From Paenibacillus sp. UNC451MF (GTDB taxonomy: Bacteria; Bacillota; Bacilli; Paenibacillales; NBRC-103111): a DNA stretch of 64,000 bases. The DNA lies in assembly GCF_000686845.1 (NCBI RefSeq), contig NZ_KK366024.1, positions 151,261-215,260 on the forward strand. The letters run 5' to 3'. This document shows, in pieces, positions 1-8,009 of this stretch; the stretch's first letter is position 1, and each line of letters opens with the position of its first letter. Made by a program: the position numbers and the translations under genes. The notes beneath the pieces are model-generated. The model searched no databases, was not told the origin of the DNA, and saw only the letters and a program-made list of their open reading frames with translations.

Positions 1-975
1 TATTTAATCGCTCTATCCTTCGGCATTATTCCATTGTTCATATCTAGTGTACTTAGATATTTTTTCGATGCGCACGGATACACGAGGATATCTATGACCA
101 TCATGCTGGTGGCTGTGCCGATCAATGTGCTTATCAATTACTTGCTTATATTCGGCAATTGGGGATTTCCTAAACTAGGGGGAATCGGTGCGGGTTATGC
201 TACAGCCATTACCTACTGGTTGATTCTAGTTTTCAGTATTGTGATGACTTTTAAAGTAGAAGCGATGAGCCGCTACAAGCTGTTCGTGGAGTGGTTTGCT
301 CCATCATGGAAAACATGGAAGGAGCAGCTCAAGATCGGCGTTCCTATGGGGTTGTCAGTCTTTTTCGAGGCCAGTATATTTTCTGTTGTGACCCTGCTGA
401 TGGGTATGATGTTTAATACGGTAACTATCGCAGCTCATCAAGCGGCCATTAGCTTCACTACTATGATCTTCATGATTCCTTTGAGTATATCTATGTCCTT
501 GACGATTATCATTGCTTATGAAGTGGGGAGCGGACGATATAAGGACGCTCGTCAGTACAGCCGCTTTGGAGTGTTAATGGCCATTGGAATCTTGGCGGTA
601 TGCTCCGTTTTCTTATATGTTTTCCGGGAGCAGATCGCTTATTTCTATACTGATAGTCGGGAAGTCGTAGAGCTAACGATGCAATTTCTTATATTCGCTA
701 TCGTCTACCAGTTGTCGGATGCAGCACAAGCTTCCTTACAAGGGGTGCTCCGAGGATATAAGGATGTTACGTTTCCGTTTATCATTGCACTGGTATCCTA
801 TTGGCTTGTCGGCATGCCGACGGGCTATGCGCTAGCTGCTTATACCGAATGGGGGCCTTACGGATTTTGGCTCGGTATTACAATTGGCCTGACATTTGCA
901 GCCGCAGGGTTCTATGTCCGTTTGCTCCGGGTCCAGAGAAAGTATCGAGTTGGGAGCCAAGTTGTCACGAAATAG
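1..975 (+). CDS. MATE family efflux transporter, C-terminal part
   Basis: The frame is open from base 1, so the gene begins before the window; about 324 codons remain. The product is a polytopic membrane protein with roughly nine hydrophobic segments and the loop pattern of MATE (multidrug and toxin extrusion) sodium- or proton-coupled drug exporters. Visible family features include a conserved QAS-x-GVLRGYKD-like stretch near residues 245-257 and a short basic tail ending in RVGSQVVTK. A bidirectional-looking hairpin follows at 1103-1137. The substrate cannot be told from sequence. Confidence in the family is high; the missing N-terminal half prevents finer assignment. Confidence 0.9.
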   Translation, partial: YLIALSFGIIPLFISSVLRYFFDAHGYTRISMTIMLVAVPINVLINYLLIFGNWGFPKLGGIGAGYATAITYWLILVFSIVMTFKVEAMSRYKLFVEWFAPSWKTWKEQLKIGVPMGLSVFFEASIFSVVTLLMGMMFNTVTIAAHQAAISFTTMIFMIPLSISMSLTIIIAYEVGSGRYKDARQYSRFGVLMAIGILAVCSVFLYVFREQIAYFYTDSREVVELTMQFLIFAIVYQLSDAAQASLQGVLRGYKDVTFPFIIALVSYWLVGMPTGYALAAYTEWGPYGFWLGITIGLTFAAAGFYVRLLRVQRKYRVGSQVVTK

Positions 976-1102
976 ATGGAACTATTTGACGATTTTATAA
1001 TTCAGATAAGAAGATGTGAGAGATTTTGATCCAGATCAGATCATTCAATGGAGCGATTCAAAAGGATACTCAACTCAAGTAAATGAGAATAACACCAAAA
1101 AA

Positions 1103-1137
1103 TACGCTGGCGTCGATATTCCTTCGACGTCAGCATA
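1103..1137. terminator. Bidirectional intrinsic terminator
   Basis: A 14-bp near-perfect stem (TACGCTGGCGTCGA against TCGACGTCAGCATA) with a 7-nt loop. It is followed by CTTTTTCT on the plus strand and by a T-rich run on the minus strand. It separates the plus-strand MATE gene from the convergent small membrane-protein gene, whose stop codon lies inside the right arm. Confidence 0.75.
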
Positions 1138-1507
1138 ATCTTTTTCTAACTATCCAATAAATGACCAGTCCTATATAATACATGAGAATATCGTATGGAT
1201 CAGGTGTTGATTGTTTATAGAAAGGGGTTATATACTCCCAATACAAACCAACTAGTAAGATAAATATGCTCAAACCGTAAAAATTCAAATATAATATACG
1301 CAAAAAGTGAGTTAATAATATATTTGAGTAGGACAGCAGAATAATGGATGCTAGTAAATCATTGTAATACCCAGTAAAAAACCAATGTAAGGAAGAATCG
1401 ATAGATTTAAATAATAATTCATTCAAACCATACATGGAAAAGCAGATTCCTAAAATTGCTATATCTTTTAAGGTGTATTTATAATTAGTCTGTATTAGTT
1501 TTAACAT
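1130..1507 (-). CDS. Small polytopic membrane protein, unknown function
   Basis: A 125-residue protein starting MLKLIQTNYKY and ending VIYWIVRKRLC, with about four hydrophobic segments and short basic loops. The frame stays open upstream to a GTG at 1579, but that extension reads through another small ORF out of frame and is unlikely. The ATG at 1507 overlaps the stop of the upstream 22-residue peptide (ATGTTAA), pointing to translational coupling. I do not recognise a functional family. The two-gene unit ends at the terminator at 1103-1137. Confidence 0.6.
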   Translation of the reverse strand: MLKLIQTNYKYTLKDIAILGICFSMYGLNELLFKSIDSSLHWFFTGYYNDLLASIILLSYSNILLTHFLRILYLNFYGLSIFILLVGLYWEYITPFYKQSTPDPYDILMYYIGLVIYWIVRKRLC

Positions 1508-1569
1508 AACGATAAGACGATAACAGCAAGTATGATGCCTCCAGCTACACCGAAAATTATTTTTGCCAT
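1501..1569 (-). CDS. 22-residue hydrophobic peptide, coupled to the downstream membrane protein
   Basis: ATG at 1569 is preceded by GAGGTG about 7 nt upstream. The peptide starts MAKIIFGVAGG and continues with a single run of Ile, Leu and Val to a terminal Cys, so it would form one membrane helix. Its TAA overlaps the ATG of the 125-residue membrane protein (TTATGTTAA). The good ribosome site, single-helix composition and stop-start overlap argue for a real micro-protein or a translated leader controlling its partner. Its role is unknown. Confidence 0.55.
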   Translation of the reverse strand: MAKIIFGVAGGIILAVIVLSLC

Positions 1570-1679
1570 TTGGTTGCACCTCGATATATTATGACTTTTG
1601 AATTAGGTTCTAATATATCAAAAAGTGTAAAATTATGGAATGGGCAAAAGTGTTTTTTTATAGGCGCCAATCTGAGGTG

Positions 1680-1886
1680 ATGATTCAATTGAATAGTGAG
1701 ATTAAGCGTGAGCGAAGCTGCCCTTTTTGTGGTGGTGAAAATAAATGCAGTGTTGAAAGCGGTGATTGTTGGTGCTTCCATACCAAGGTACCTCAAGAAC
1801 TACGTGATCGAATACCAGCCGAGTTGCGAGGACAAGTATGCATTTGCCGCAAATGCGTAGAAGAATTCAAAAATGAGCAGCATTAA
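1680..1886 (+). CDS. Cysteine-rich CWC family protein
   Basis: A short cytoplasmic protein of about 68 residues with a CPFCGG knuckle, a central CWC motif, and a C-terminal CICRKC pair, all features of the Cys_rich_CWC family of putative metal-binding proteins. The start is uncertain. ATG at 1635 lacks a ribosome site. ATG at 1680 has GAGG only 2 nt upstream, and an in-frame TTG at 1689 is better spaced from that GAGGTG. Function is unknown; the spacing of four or more cysteines suggests zinc binding. It stands alone between the convergent membrane pair and the riboswitch-controlled transporter. Confidence 0.7.
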   Translation: MIQLNSEIKRERSCPFCGGENKCSVESGDCWCFHTKVPQELRDRIPAELRGQVCICRKCVEEFKNEQH

Positions 1887-2150
1887 TTATTAAATGTATT
1901 TTTTTAAGCGGTGGTATTGCTTTTATTTATATAGTTGCTATATAATTCGTGTAAGGAAGTTCGTATCGACCCTTTGAGGTATAACACCCTCTTTTGCCTG
2001 ATCGGTAGGATTTTGGTAGGGAGCCAGTTCAACAACAGATCATTTGAAGAACTTGGAGATTGCAGTTATTTTCATTGATCAGGAATATTAGGCTTGTCCA
2101 AGCAACTATTGAGAACAATGACATAGAGGATAATAAAACAGAATATGGTC

Positions 2151-2298
2151 GATCTTCGGGGTAGGGTGAAATTCCCGACCGGCGGTGAAGGGTGCAAGTA
2201 TTGGCCCATAGCCCGCGACTCGTCATTTGCTTTATAGCATTGACGACTGATTTGGTGGAATTCCAAAGCCGACGGTACAGTCCGGATGGGAGAAGGTC
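2151..2298 (+). promoter_or_regulatory. FMN riboswitch (RFN element)
   Basis: The sequence carries the conserved RFN blocks in order: a GATCTTCGGGG start, AGGGTGAAATTCCC, GACCGGCGGT, AGCCCGCGA, TGATTTGGTGGAATTCC, AAAGCCGAC and AGTCCGGATGGGAGAAGG. P1 closes between 2151-2157 and 2292-2298 (GATCTTC with GAAGGTC). It lies about 145 nt before an EamA-family transporter gene and is followed by a strong terminator, the usual FMN-off expression platform. Confidence 0.96.
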
Positions 2299-2370
2299 AA
2301 AACAAGCATGTACTTCTGGTACGGTTTCTTTTTCGTGAAAAACTTTCCAGATCCACGCCTGTTTATGTAT

Positions 2371-2412
2371 GCCCCGTTGTCACATTTGTTGATAACGGGG
2401 CTATCTTTCTTT
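2371..2412 (+). terminator. Expression-platform terminator of the FMN riboswitch
   Basis: An 11-bp stem (GCCCCGTTGTC with GATAACGGGGC, one G-T pair), a 9-nt loop, then a T-rich tail. Placed between the riboswitch and the transporter RBS, it should stop transcription when FMN is bound. Confidence 0.85.
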
Positions 2413-2443
2413 CGAAGCTTCCTTTTCATATTTACAGGAGGTT

Positions 2444-3445
2444 ATGGAGATGGAGAACACATTTGCAGCATCATCAGAAAAAACGGGCGGATCTAAGCTC
2501 GGAAGTAGAGGCGGAGTATGGCTGGTCGCGCTTGGCGCAGCCTTATGGGGTGTAGACCCTTTGTTCAGAATATTACTTCTGAAATACTTTACGTCCTCAC
2601 AAATCGTATTAATGGAGCATTTACTGTTGCTCTTGTACTCAGTACCGGTATTATGGATCTATAGAAGCAAAATACATGGATTGACGCTGAAGCATATCGT
2701 TGCTCTCTTATTTATATCCTGGGGCGGTTCGGCGATTGCTACCATCATGTTTACTTCGGCTTTTGCACACGGCAATTTGAACGGGGTTCTGCTGCTGCAG
2801 AAGCTTCAGCCATTATTTGCTATCTTGATGGCAAGATGGATATTGAAGGAACGCTTACCTGCTAAGTTTTCCATATTTATCGTCATGGCGCTTGTGGGAA
2901 CCTACCTATTAACCTTTGGTCTATCGTTCCCTTTTAACGGGCTATCTGAATTCGGCTTAGCAGGAGGTTTGTTATCTATTGGAGCGGCTGCATTGTGGGG
3001 CGGTTCTACTGTTATGGGACGTTTGCTGTTGGATAAGCTGCCGTTTGAATCTGTCACGGCACTTCGCTTTATTTTGGCGCTGCCGCTACTCTTCTTTACG
3101 ACATGGATGGGGGGAGAGGCTTGGCACTTCCCGATACAGACAAATGACTGGGCCGCGATTTCGATCAACTTGGTGCTCCAAGCTTTTTTACCGGGATTGT
3201 TCAGTTTGCTCTTGTATTATCGAGGATTGTCTAACACGAAAGCTTCCTTTGCAACGTTAGCGGAATTATTCTTCCCGGCAATCGGCGTCTTCGTGAACTG
3301 GCTCGTATTTCATCAATCTATTACGATGGCGCAGATCGCAGGCTTCGTATTGATCTGGTTCATGCTCTTTCAGTTATCGAGACAGCAGGACGGACTCGAG
3401 TCTAATTTGGCGGTACAGCCGAAGCTGGCAAGAGAACGTTCATAA
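2444..3445 (+). CDS. EamA/DMT family transporter, probable riboflavin or flavin-precursor uptake
   Basis: A 333-residue protein with ten predicted hydrophobic segments in two EamA repeats: first about residues 25-150, second about 175-310. Near residues 180-187 the second repeat has AALWGGST, typical of drug/metabolite transporters. AGGAGG at 2436-2441 serves either ATG 2444 or the better-spaced ATG 2450. The gene sits directly behind an FMN riboswitch with its own terminator, so expression should rise when flavin is scarce. Riboswitch-linked DMT transporters have been predicted or shown to import riboflavin (RibN and ImpX type), which makes this the best functional guess. Without the riboswitch it would be called only an EamA transporter. 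Confidence 0.85.
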   Translation: MEMENTFAASSEKTGGSKLGSRGGVWLVALGAALWGVDPLFRILLLKYFTSSQIVLMEHLLLLLYSVPVLWIYRSKIHGLTLKHIVALLFISWGGSAIATIMFTSAFAHGNLNGVLLLQKLQPLFAILMARWILKERLPAKFSIFIVMALVGTYLLTFGLSFPFNGLSEFGLAGGLLSIGAAALWGGSTVMGRLLLDKLPFESVTALRFILALPLLFFTTWMGGEAWHFPIQTNDWAAISINLVLQAFLPGLFSLLLYYRGLSNTKASFATLAELFFPAIGVFVNWLVFHQSITMAQIAGFVLIWFMLFQLSRQQDGLESNLAVQPKLARERS

Positions 3446-3458
3446 ATGAGATTAATCT

Positions 3459-3489
3459 AAACCGTATTTTAATAGGTACGGTTTTTTTG
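3459..3489 (+). terminator. Intrinsic terminator after the EamA gene
   Basis: AAACCGTA pairs with TACGGTTT across a 10-nt loop, followed by seven T residues. It ends the riboswitch-controlled unit. Confidence 0.85.
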
Positions 3490-3533
3490 TTACGTACTTA
3501 TGGGCCAAATTGATTTTGAAAAGGATGGGAAAA

Positions 3534-3573
3534 TCTTCATTAAATATTCATAGTGTCTTCATCAGATCTTCAT
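3534..3573 (+). promoter_or_regulatory. Four 7-bp direct repeats at 11-bp period upstream of trxB
   Basis: TCTTCAT, TATTCAT, TCTTCAT and TCTTCAT begin at 3534, 3545, 3556 and 3567, each separated by exactly 4 nt. This spacing is the hallmark of OmpR/PhoB-type response-regulator sites, and one unit reads TTCATA, fitting the Bacillus PhoP half-site TT(A/C/T)A(C/T)A. An inverted repeat, CTTATCA-N7-TGATAAG, follows at 3578-3598. The array ends about 90 nt before the trxB start. Confidence 0.55.
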
Positions 3574-3665
3574 GAAACTTATCAGCCAGAGTGATAAGAT
3601 ACTTTTACCAAATCAATTTAGACATAGTTTAAATATAAAAAGAGCTGCTCAAGGAGGAATCATCT

Positions 3666-4613
3666 ATGTACAAAACAGTCATTATCGGAACAGGCCCTGG
3701 GGGGTTAACATCTGCAATCTATTTGGCAAGAGCCAATCTCAATCCGTTGGTTATTGAAGGTCCGGAGCCAGGTGGTCAATTAACGACGACAACAGAGGTC
3801 GAGAATTTCCCAGGATTTCCTGAAGGGATCATGGGGCCGGAATTGATGGCCAATATGCGCAAGCAAGCAGAGCGATTTGGAGCCGAGTTTAAAACCGGTT
3901 GGGTTAACAAAGTCGATTTATCCAAGCGCCCATTTACTTTATGGGTGGAAGGAATGGGGGAAATTCAAGCGGAGTCCATTATCGTCTCCACTGGAGCTTC
4001 AGCCAAGTACTTGGGTATTCCTGGGGAAAGAGATAATGTCGGCCGCGGTGTGAGCACATGTGCTACCTGTGACGGATTCTTCTTCCGCAACAAAAAAATT
4101 ATCGTCGTTGGCGGCGGAGATTCCGCAATGGAAGAGGCTAACTTTTTGACTCGTTTTGCTTCTGAAGTCGTACTGGTAAATCGCAGGAACGAGCTTCGAG
4201 CTTCCAAAATTATGCAGGACCGCGCCAAACAAAATGCTAAAATCAGCTGGAGCTTGAACCGGACACCTTTGGAAGTCGTTAGCGGTGAGAAAGGCGTAAC
4301 CGGTTTGAAAGTCAGAAATAACGATACAGGTTTAGAGGAAATTATCGAGACGGATGGTATTTTCATTGCCATCGGTCATACACCAAACACCAAGTTCCTT
4401 GATGGTCAACTAACGACGGATGATCACGGTTATTTGCAAGTATTGCCAGGCACTACCGAAACTAACATTCCAGGTGTATTCGCCTGCGGGGACGTTCAAG
4501 ACAGCCGTTATCGCCAAGCGATAAGCGCCGCTGGAACAGGCTGTATGGCTGCTCTGGATTGTGAAAGATTTTTGGAGAATGCCGAGTCAGAGGCTTTAGT
4601 ATCGAATCATTAA
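3666..4613 (+). CDS. trxB: Thioredoxin reductase (NADPH)
   Basis: A 315-residue flavoprotein of the low-molecular-weight thioredoxin reductase family that transfers electrons from NADPH through FAD and a redox disulfide to thioredoxin in the cytosol. Visible motifs are the FAD-binding GTGPGGLTSA (residues 8-17), the redox CATC (Cys132 and Cys135), the NADPH-binding GGGDSAMEEA and the C-terminal FAD motif GVFACGDVQD. Length is normal. The RBS AAGGAGG lies 8 nt before ATG. It is apparently monocistronic, with a repeat array resembling a response-regulator site upstream. Assignment is secure. Confidence 0.97.
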   Translation: MYKTVIIGTGPGGLTSAIYLARANLNPLVIEGPEPGGQLTTTTEVENFPGFPEGIMGPELMANMRKQAERFGAEFKTGWVNKVDLSKRPFTLWVEGMGEIQAESIIVSTGASAKYLGIPGERDNVGRGVSTCATCDGFFFRNKKIIVVGGGDSAMEEANFLTRFASEVVLVNRRNELRASKIMQDRAKQNAKISWSLNRTPLEVVSGEKGVTGLKVRNNDTGLEEIIETDGIFIAIGHTPNTKFLDGQLTTDDHGYLQVLPGTTETNIPGVFACGDVQDSRYRQAISAAGTGCMAALDCERFLENAESEALVSNH

Positions 4614-4654
4614 TCTCTTTCATCTTCAATCCAACTACAAGGAGGGCTTCTACA

Positions 4655-5095
4655 ATGAGCGCAAATCTGAATGAAATACTAAACCGTCAAATCGCAAACT
4701 GGACTGTACTGCACATCAAGCTGCATAATTTCCATTGGTATGTAAAAGGTCATCAGTTCTTTACGCTTCATACGAAGTTCGAAGAGCTGTATACGGAAGC
4801 TGCTCTTCATATCGATGTATTGGCTGAACGGCTATTATCCCTCGGAGGAAACCCTGTAGCAACACTGAAGGGCTCATTGCAATTAGCTTCTGTCCATGAT
4901 GCGGACGGAGGAGAGAATGCTGAACAAATGGTTGAGAAGCTCGTTAATGATTTCCGCACCCTAATCGAGGAACTGAAGGCCGGGATGAAGGCTGCTGCGG
5001 AACAGCAAGATGAGACAACTGGGGATTTGCTTCTTGGTATCCACGCTGGTTTAGAGAAGCATGTGTGGATGTTGAATTCTTTCCTGGGAAAATAA
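4655..5095 (+). CDS. dps: Dps family ferritin-like DNA-protection protein
   Basis: A 146-residue four-helix protein. The N-terminal region has the Dps signature: HIKLHNFHWYVKG, then a helix with EELYTEAALHIDVLAERL. This supplies the His, Asp and Glu ligands of the intersubunit ferroxidase site. Such proteins form dodecamers that store iron and consume peroxide, protecting DNA. The gene follows trxB by 41 bp with its own AGGAGG site, so the two may share transcripts, consistent with a joint oxidative-stress role. A strong terminator closes the unit. Confidence 0.93.
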   Translation: MSANLNEILNRQIANWTVLHIKLHNFHWYVKGHQFFTLHTKFEELYTEAALHIDVLAERLLSLGGNPVATLKGSLQLASVHDADGGENAEQMVEKLVNDFRTLIEELKAGMKAAAEQQDETTGDLLLGIHAGLEKHVWMLNSFLGK

Positions 5096-5135
5096 AGATT
5101 CCTGGAAATTATCGTAATATACGACGCAAGAAATC

Positions 5136-5171
5136 AAGCTGACCCGATATTTGGTATCGGGCAGCTTTTTT
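5136..5171 (+). terminator. Intrinsic terminator after dps
   Basis: AAGCTG and CCCGATA pair with TATCGGG and CAGCTT around a short loop, followed by seven T residues. Confidence 0.88.
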
Positions 5172-5228
5172 ATGTAGGCAAGATGTCGAAAAATGGTGTA
5201 AAATCATATTATACGAATGAACTTAAGC

Positions 5229-5414
5229 TTAGTATTTGTGCTCCTGAGGCATTAAGCCAAGCGCAATGCTATTGCTTATATTCTCGATGGGTGTCGCATC
5301 CAAGTTTTCAATGTCTTGGTGTGCGACAGGGGTATGCATGATTTCTTCAGCCTCGCCTTCGGTTAGTTTTCGGTCGAATTCATGCTCGAGCTGTTCCTGT
5401 TGTTCGTTATCCAT
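5229..5414 (-). CDS. Small acidic hypothetical protein
   Basis: A 61-residue, strongly acidic, probably helical and soluble protein starting MDNEQQEQLEHEF and ending MPQEHKY, with no membrane segment or cysteine. ATG is preceded by AAAGGATG at about 7 nt on the minus strand, which supports translation. It lies alone between the dps terminator and ynfA, transcribed against both. No family recognised. Confidence 0.55.
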   Translation of the reverse strand: MDNEQQEQLEHEFDRKLTEGEAEEIMHTPVAHQDIENLDATPIENISNSIALGLMPQEHKY

Positions 5415-5540
5415 TTGGCATCATCCTTTCTGTATCCTATGGTGGGCAATTCAGCAAGTTTTATACAAAAATGGAGCCTGCCTACGGTAGAGTACGATAG
5501 ATGACCAAAGTGCGGTAGAATACATATAAGGAGTAGAGTC

Positions 5541-5867
5541 ATGATTTCAACCATTATTTTATTTTTATTGGCCGGGTTAGCCGAAATTGGAGGAGGGTAT
5601 TTGGTCTGGCTCTGGCTTAGAGAGTCCAAGTCGATGGGGTATGGCATCGCAGGCAGCCTGATTTTAGTTTTGTATGGCATTCTGCCCACTTTGCAAAGCT
5701 TTCCAAGCTTCGGACGTGTATATGCCGCTTACGGAGGCGTCTTTATCGTGATGGCCGTCCTATGGGGCTGGCTTGTCGATCGGAAAATCCCCGATATGTA
5801 CGACTGGATTGGAACGGTCGTTTGTATTATCGGGGTGTCTATAATGCTATGGGCACCTAGAGGTTAG
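5541..5867 (+). CDS. ynfA: YnfA/UPF0060 family membrane protein
   Basis: A 108-residue protein with four hydrophobic helices and the UPF0060 signature: an N-terminal [13 protein letters not shown], then [19 protein letters not shown] and a C-terminal [11 protein letters not shown]. The length equals the family norm. YnfA proteins resemble small multidrug resistance transporters, and some have been linked to drug efflux; the physiological role is unsettled. The gene converges on the LysR gene, and the two reading frames overlap by 4 bp at their stop codons. Confidence 0.92.
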   Translation: MISTIILFLLAGLAEIGGGYLVWLWLRESKSMGYGIAGSLILVLYGILPTLQSFPSFGRVYAAYGGVFIVMAVLWGWLVDRKIPDMYDWIGTVVCIIGVSIMLWAPRG

Positions 5868-6775
5868 TTATCATATTGCTGGTTTTCGGAGAAAATATCG
5901 ATGAAATGCCTTGCACTTTTGGAAAGATAACGGTCCTTCAGCCATAACAAGCCGACATCAGATTGAAAAGCTGCGTCCCGGATAGTGAGTACCTTAATAT
6001 TGGGAAGCGGAAACGATGCCATGACGGATTTCGGAAATACCGTTGCTCCGATTCCAGCCTCGACGAGCGCCATAATGATGGCCACACTGGAGCATTCGCA
6101 AATCACACTCGGTTCGAACCCGTGACGTCGACACTCATTCATAACCTTTTCATGCAGACCGGTTGTTTTATCCGTTTTGAGTGTTAGGAACGGGTAATTC
6201 GCCAGTTCGAGCATGTCCATGGAATGTTTATCGGGGTCAGGACACCAATGGCTCGGAAGAACTGTAACAAAAGGATCCGAGGGCAGAGGGAGGATCGAAT
6301 AAGGGTGAGTTTCGGAAGCGGATTCGAACGGTAGGCGAGCTACAACCAGCTCGATTTGACGTTTTTCCAAATGGTAGCCGAGCAAATAATGGTCTCCCTC
6401 TAATATTTTAAAAGTGACCTGGGGATATATTTGGCGAAACCTTTCGATCCGCGGTGGAAGCAATGAGATGCAGGAAACAACGGAACCGATGGCTAGCATT
6501 CCATTCATTCCTTCTTCAAGCTCCTTTACTTCCTGTATCGTTTCGTTGAATTTCTGCAGCAGGCTCTCTGCCTTGCGCTGGAGCAGCTCTCCGGCGTGAG
6601 TCAAGCTTAGCTTATTCCCATTCCGGTCAAACAGGGTGACATTCAGTTCCTGCTCCATTAGTTTTAACTGCCGGCTCAATGGAGGCTGTTCCATATTTAA
6701 AGCCTTGGCGGCACGGGTAATTTGACCTTCTCGCGCTATGGCCAAAAAATAGCGTAATTGTCGAATATCCATCAA
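5864..6775 (-). CDS. LysR family transcriptional regulator
   Basis: A 303-residue LysR-type regulator. The N-terminal winged helix-turn-helix (residues 3-62) reads [21 protein letters not shown] with the recognition segment [15 protein letters not shown], followed by a linker helix and a periplasmic-binding-protein-like effector domain (about 90-295). It diverges from the branched-chain aminotransferase gene. The 126-bp spacer holds a perfect palindrome and a second degenerate copy, so it probably regulates itself and that neighbour. Effector unknown. It resembles the CynR/AlsR-like branch only in general pattern. Confidence 0.92.
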   Translation of the reverse strand: MMDIRQLRYFLAIAREGQITRAAKALNMEQPPLSRQLKLMEQELNVTLFDRNGNKLSLTHAGELLQRKAESLLQKFNETIQEVKELEEGMNGMLAIGSVVSCISLLPPRIERFRQIYPQVTFKILEGDHYLLGYHLEKRQIELVVARLPFESASETHPYSILPLPSDPFVTVLPSHWCPDPDKHSMDMLELANYPFLTLKTDKTTGLHEKVMNECRRHGFEPSVICECSSVAIIMALVEAGIGATVFPKSVMASFPLPNIKVLTIRDAAFQSDVGLLWLKDRYLSKSARHFIDIFSENQQYDN

Positions 6776-6793
6776 GCTCTTCCTTTCTTCTCA

Positions 6794-6874
6794 ATACCTA
6801 ATAGGTATGGGAACCCCATAAAACAGATATTTTTAATATACCTAATCAAGTGATACGATTCAACTAATAAGTAT
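6794..6874. promoter_or_regulatory. Probable LysR operator pair between lysR-type gene and ilvE
   Basis: ATACCTAATAGGTAT at 6794-6808 is a perfect 15-bp palindrome. A second half-site ATACCTAA lies at 6838-6845, and CTAATAAGTAT at 6864-6874 matches the right part of the palindrome in 10 of 11 positions. The pattern lies close to both divergent start codons, as expected for LysR recognition and activation sites. Confidence 0.55.
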
Positions 6875-6901
6875 GATAATTATGGTAAGGGGATGTATTC
6901 A

Positions 6902-7993
6902 ATGTCGAATCTTTCTATTAAAATCGAACGTACAACAACGCCTAAGCAAAAACCGGATGAAGCTAAACTGCCGTTCGGCAAATATTTTACGGACCATATG
7001 TTCATTATGGATTATGAAGAAGGACGCGGCTGGTATGACCCTCGCATCATTCCGTACCAACCTATTATGATGGACCCTGCTGCCAAAGTATTTCATTACG
7101 GCCAAACCGTATTTGAAGGACTTAAAGCTTACAAAGGCTCCGACGGCAAAATTCTTTTGTTCCGTCCGCAACAAAATTTCTTGAGATTAAACCGTTCGAA
7201 TGAACGTATGAGTATCCCTGCGATTGATGGTGAGGTTTGCCTCGAAGCATTGAAACAGCTTATCAATGTGGACCAAGACTGGATTCCTTCCGTAGAAGGA
7301 AACTCTTTGTATATTCGTCCTTTCATCATTGCTGACCAAGCAACATTGGGTGTATCCCCATCGCTTAATTATAAATTTATGATCATCATGTCGCCGGTGG
7401 GTGCTTACTATGCAGAAGGTATTCACCCGGTTAAAATTTACGTGGAATCCGATTATGTTCGTGCGGTAAAAGGCGGCACAGGTAATGCCAAAACAGCAGG
7501 TAACTACGCAAGCGGCTTGAGAGCACAAGAGGAAGCTACAAGCAAAGGCTATTCTCAAGTGCTGTGGCTTGACGGTGTTCATAAAAAGTACATTGAAGAA
7601 GTAGGAAGCATGAACGTATTCTTTAAAATTAACGGTACGGTCGTTACTCCTGAATTGAACGGCAGCATCTTGGACGGGATTACAAGAAACTCCATGATTC
7701 AGCTGTTGAAGCATTGGAATGTTCCTGTTGTAGAACGTCAGCTCAGCATTGATGAGATTGTAGAAGCGCACAAAAACGGAACTTTGGAAGAAGCATTCGG
7801 TACTGGAACGGCAGCTGTTATTTCTCCTGTCGGCGATTTGTACTACAACGATCACCAAATGATCATTAACAACGGTCAAACCGGAGAGCTCTCCCAAAAG
7901 CTGTATGACACATTGACTTCGATTCAGCAAGGTAAAGCACAAGATCCATTCGGATGGATGGTTGAAGTGAAACAACAGGCTCTTCAATCCTAA
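6902..7993 (+). CDS. ilvE: Branched-chain amino acid aminotransferase
   Basis: A 363-residue class IV PLP-dependent aminotransferase interconverting branched-chain amino acids and their 2-oxo acids. Family motifs include FHYGQTVFEGLKAYKG, the PLP-lysine region GGTGNAKTAGNYASGL, the substrate segment EEVGSMNVFF and the C-terminal EAFGTGTAAVISPVG. Length fits IlvE/YbgE/YwaA-type enzymes. ATG 6893 directly abuts the AAGGGG site, so ATG 6902 is the more likely start. It lies 16 bp before a tyrosine phosphatase gene, probably in one transcript, and is likely controlled by the divergent LysR protein. Confidence 0.95.
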   Translation: MSNLSIKIERTTTPKQKPDEAKLPFGKYFTDHMFIMDYEEGRGWYDPRIIPYQPIMMDPAAKVFHYGQTVFEGLKAYKGSDGKILLFRPQQNFLRLNRSNERMSIPAIDGEVCLEALKQLINVDQDWIPSVEGNSLYIRPFIIADQATLGVSPSLNYKFMIIMSPVGAYYAEGIHPVKIYVESDYVRAVKGGTGNAKTAGNYASGLRAQEEATSKGYSQVLWLDGVHKKYIEEVGSMNVFFKINGTVVTPELNGSILDGITRNSMIQLLKHWNVPVVERQLSIDEIVEAHKNGTLEEAFGTGTAAVISPVGDLYYNDHQMIINNGQTGELSQKLYDTLTSIQQGKAQDPFGWMVEVKQQALQS

Positions 7994-8009
7994 GAAAGAG
8001 GACTATACA

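Noticed and set aside
7187-7987. 266-codon minus-strand frame opposite ilvE
   Set aside because: A shadow of a strongly conserved aminotransferase; cysteine- and histidine-rich translation without any family pattern.
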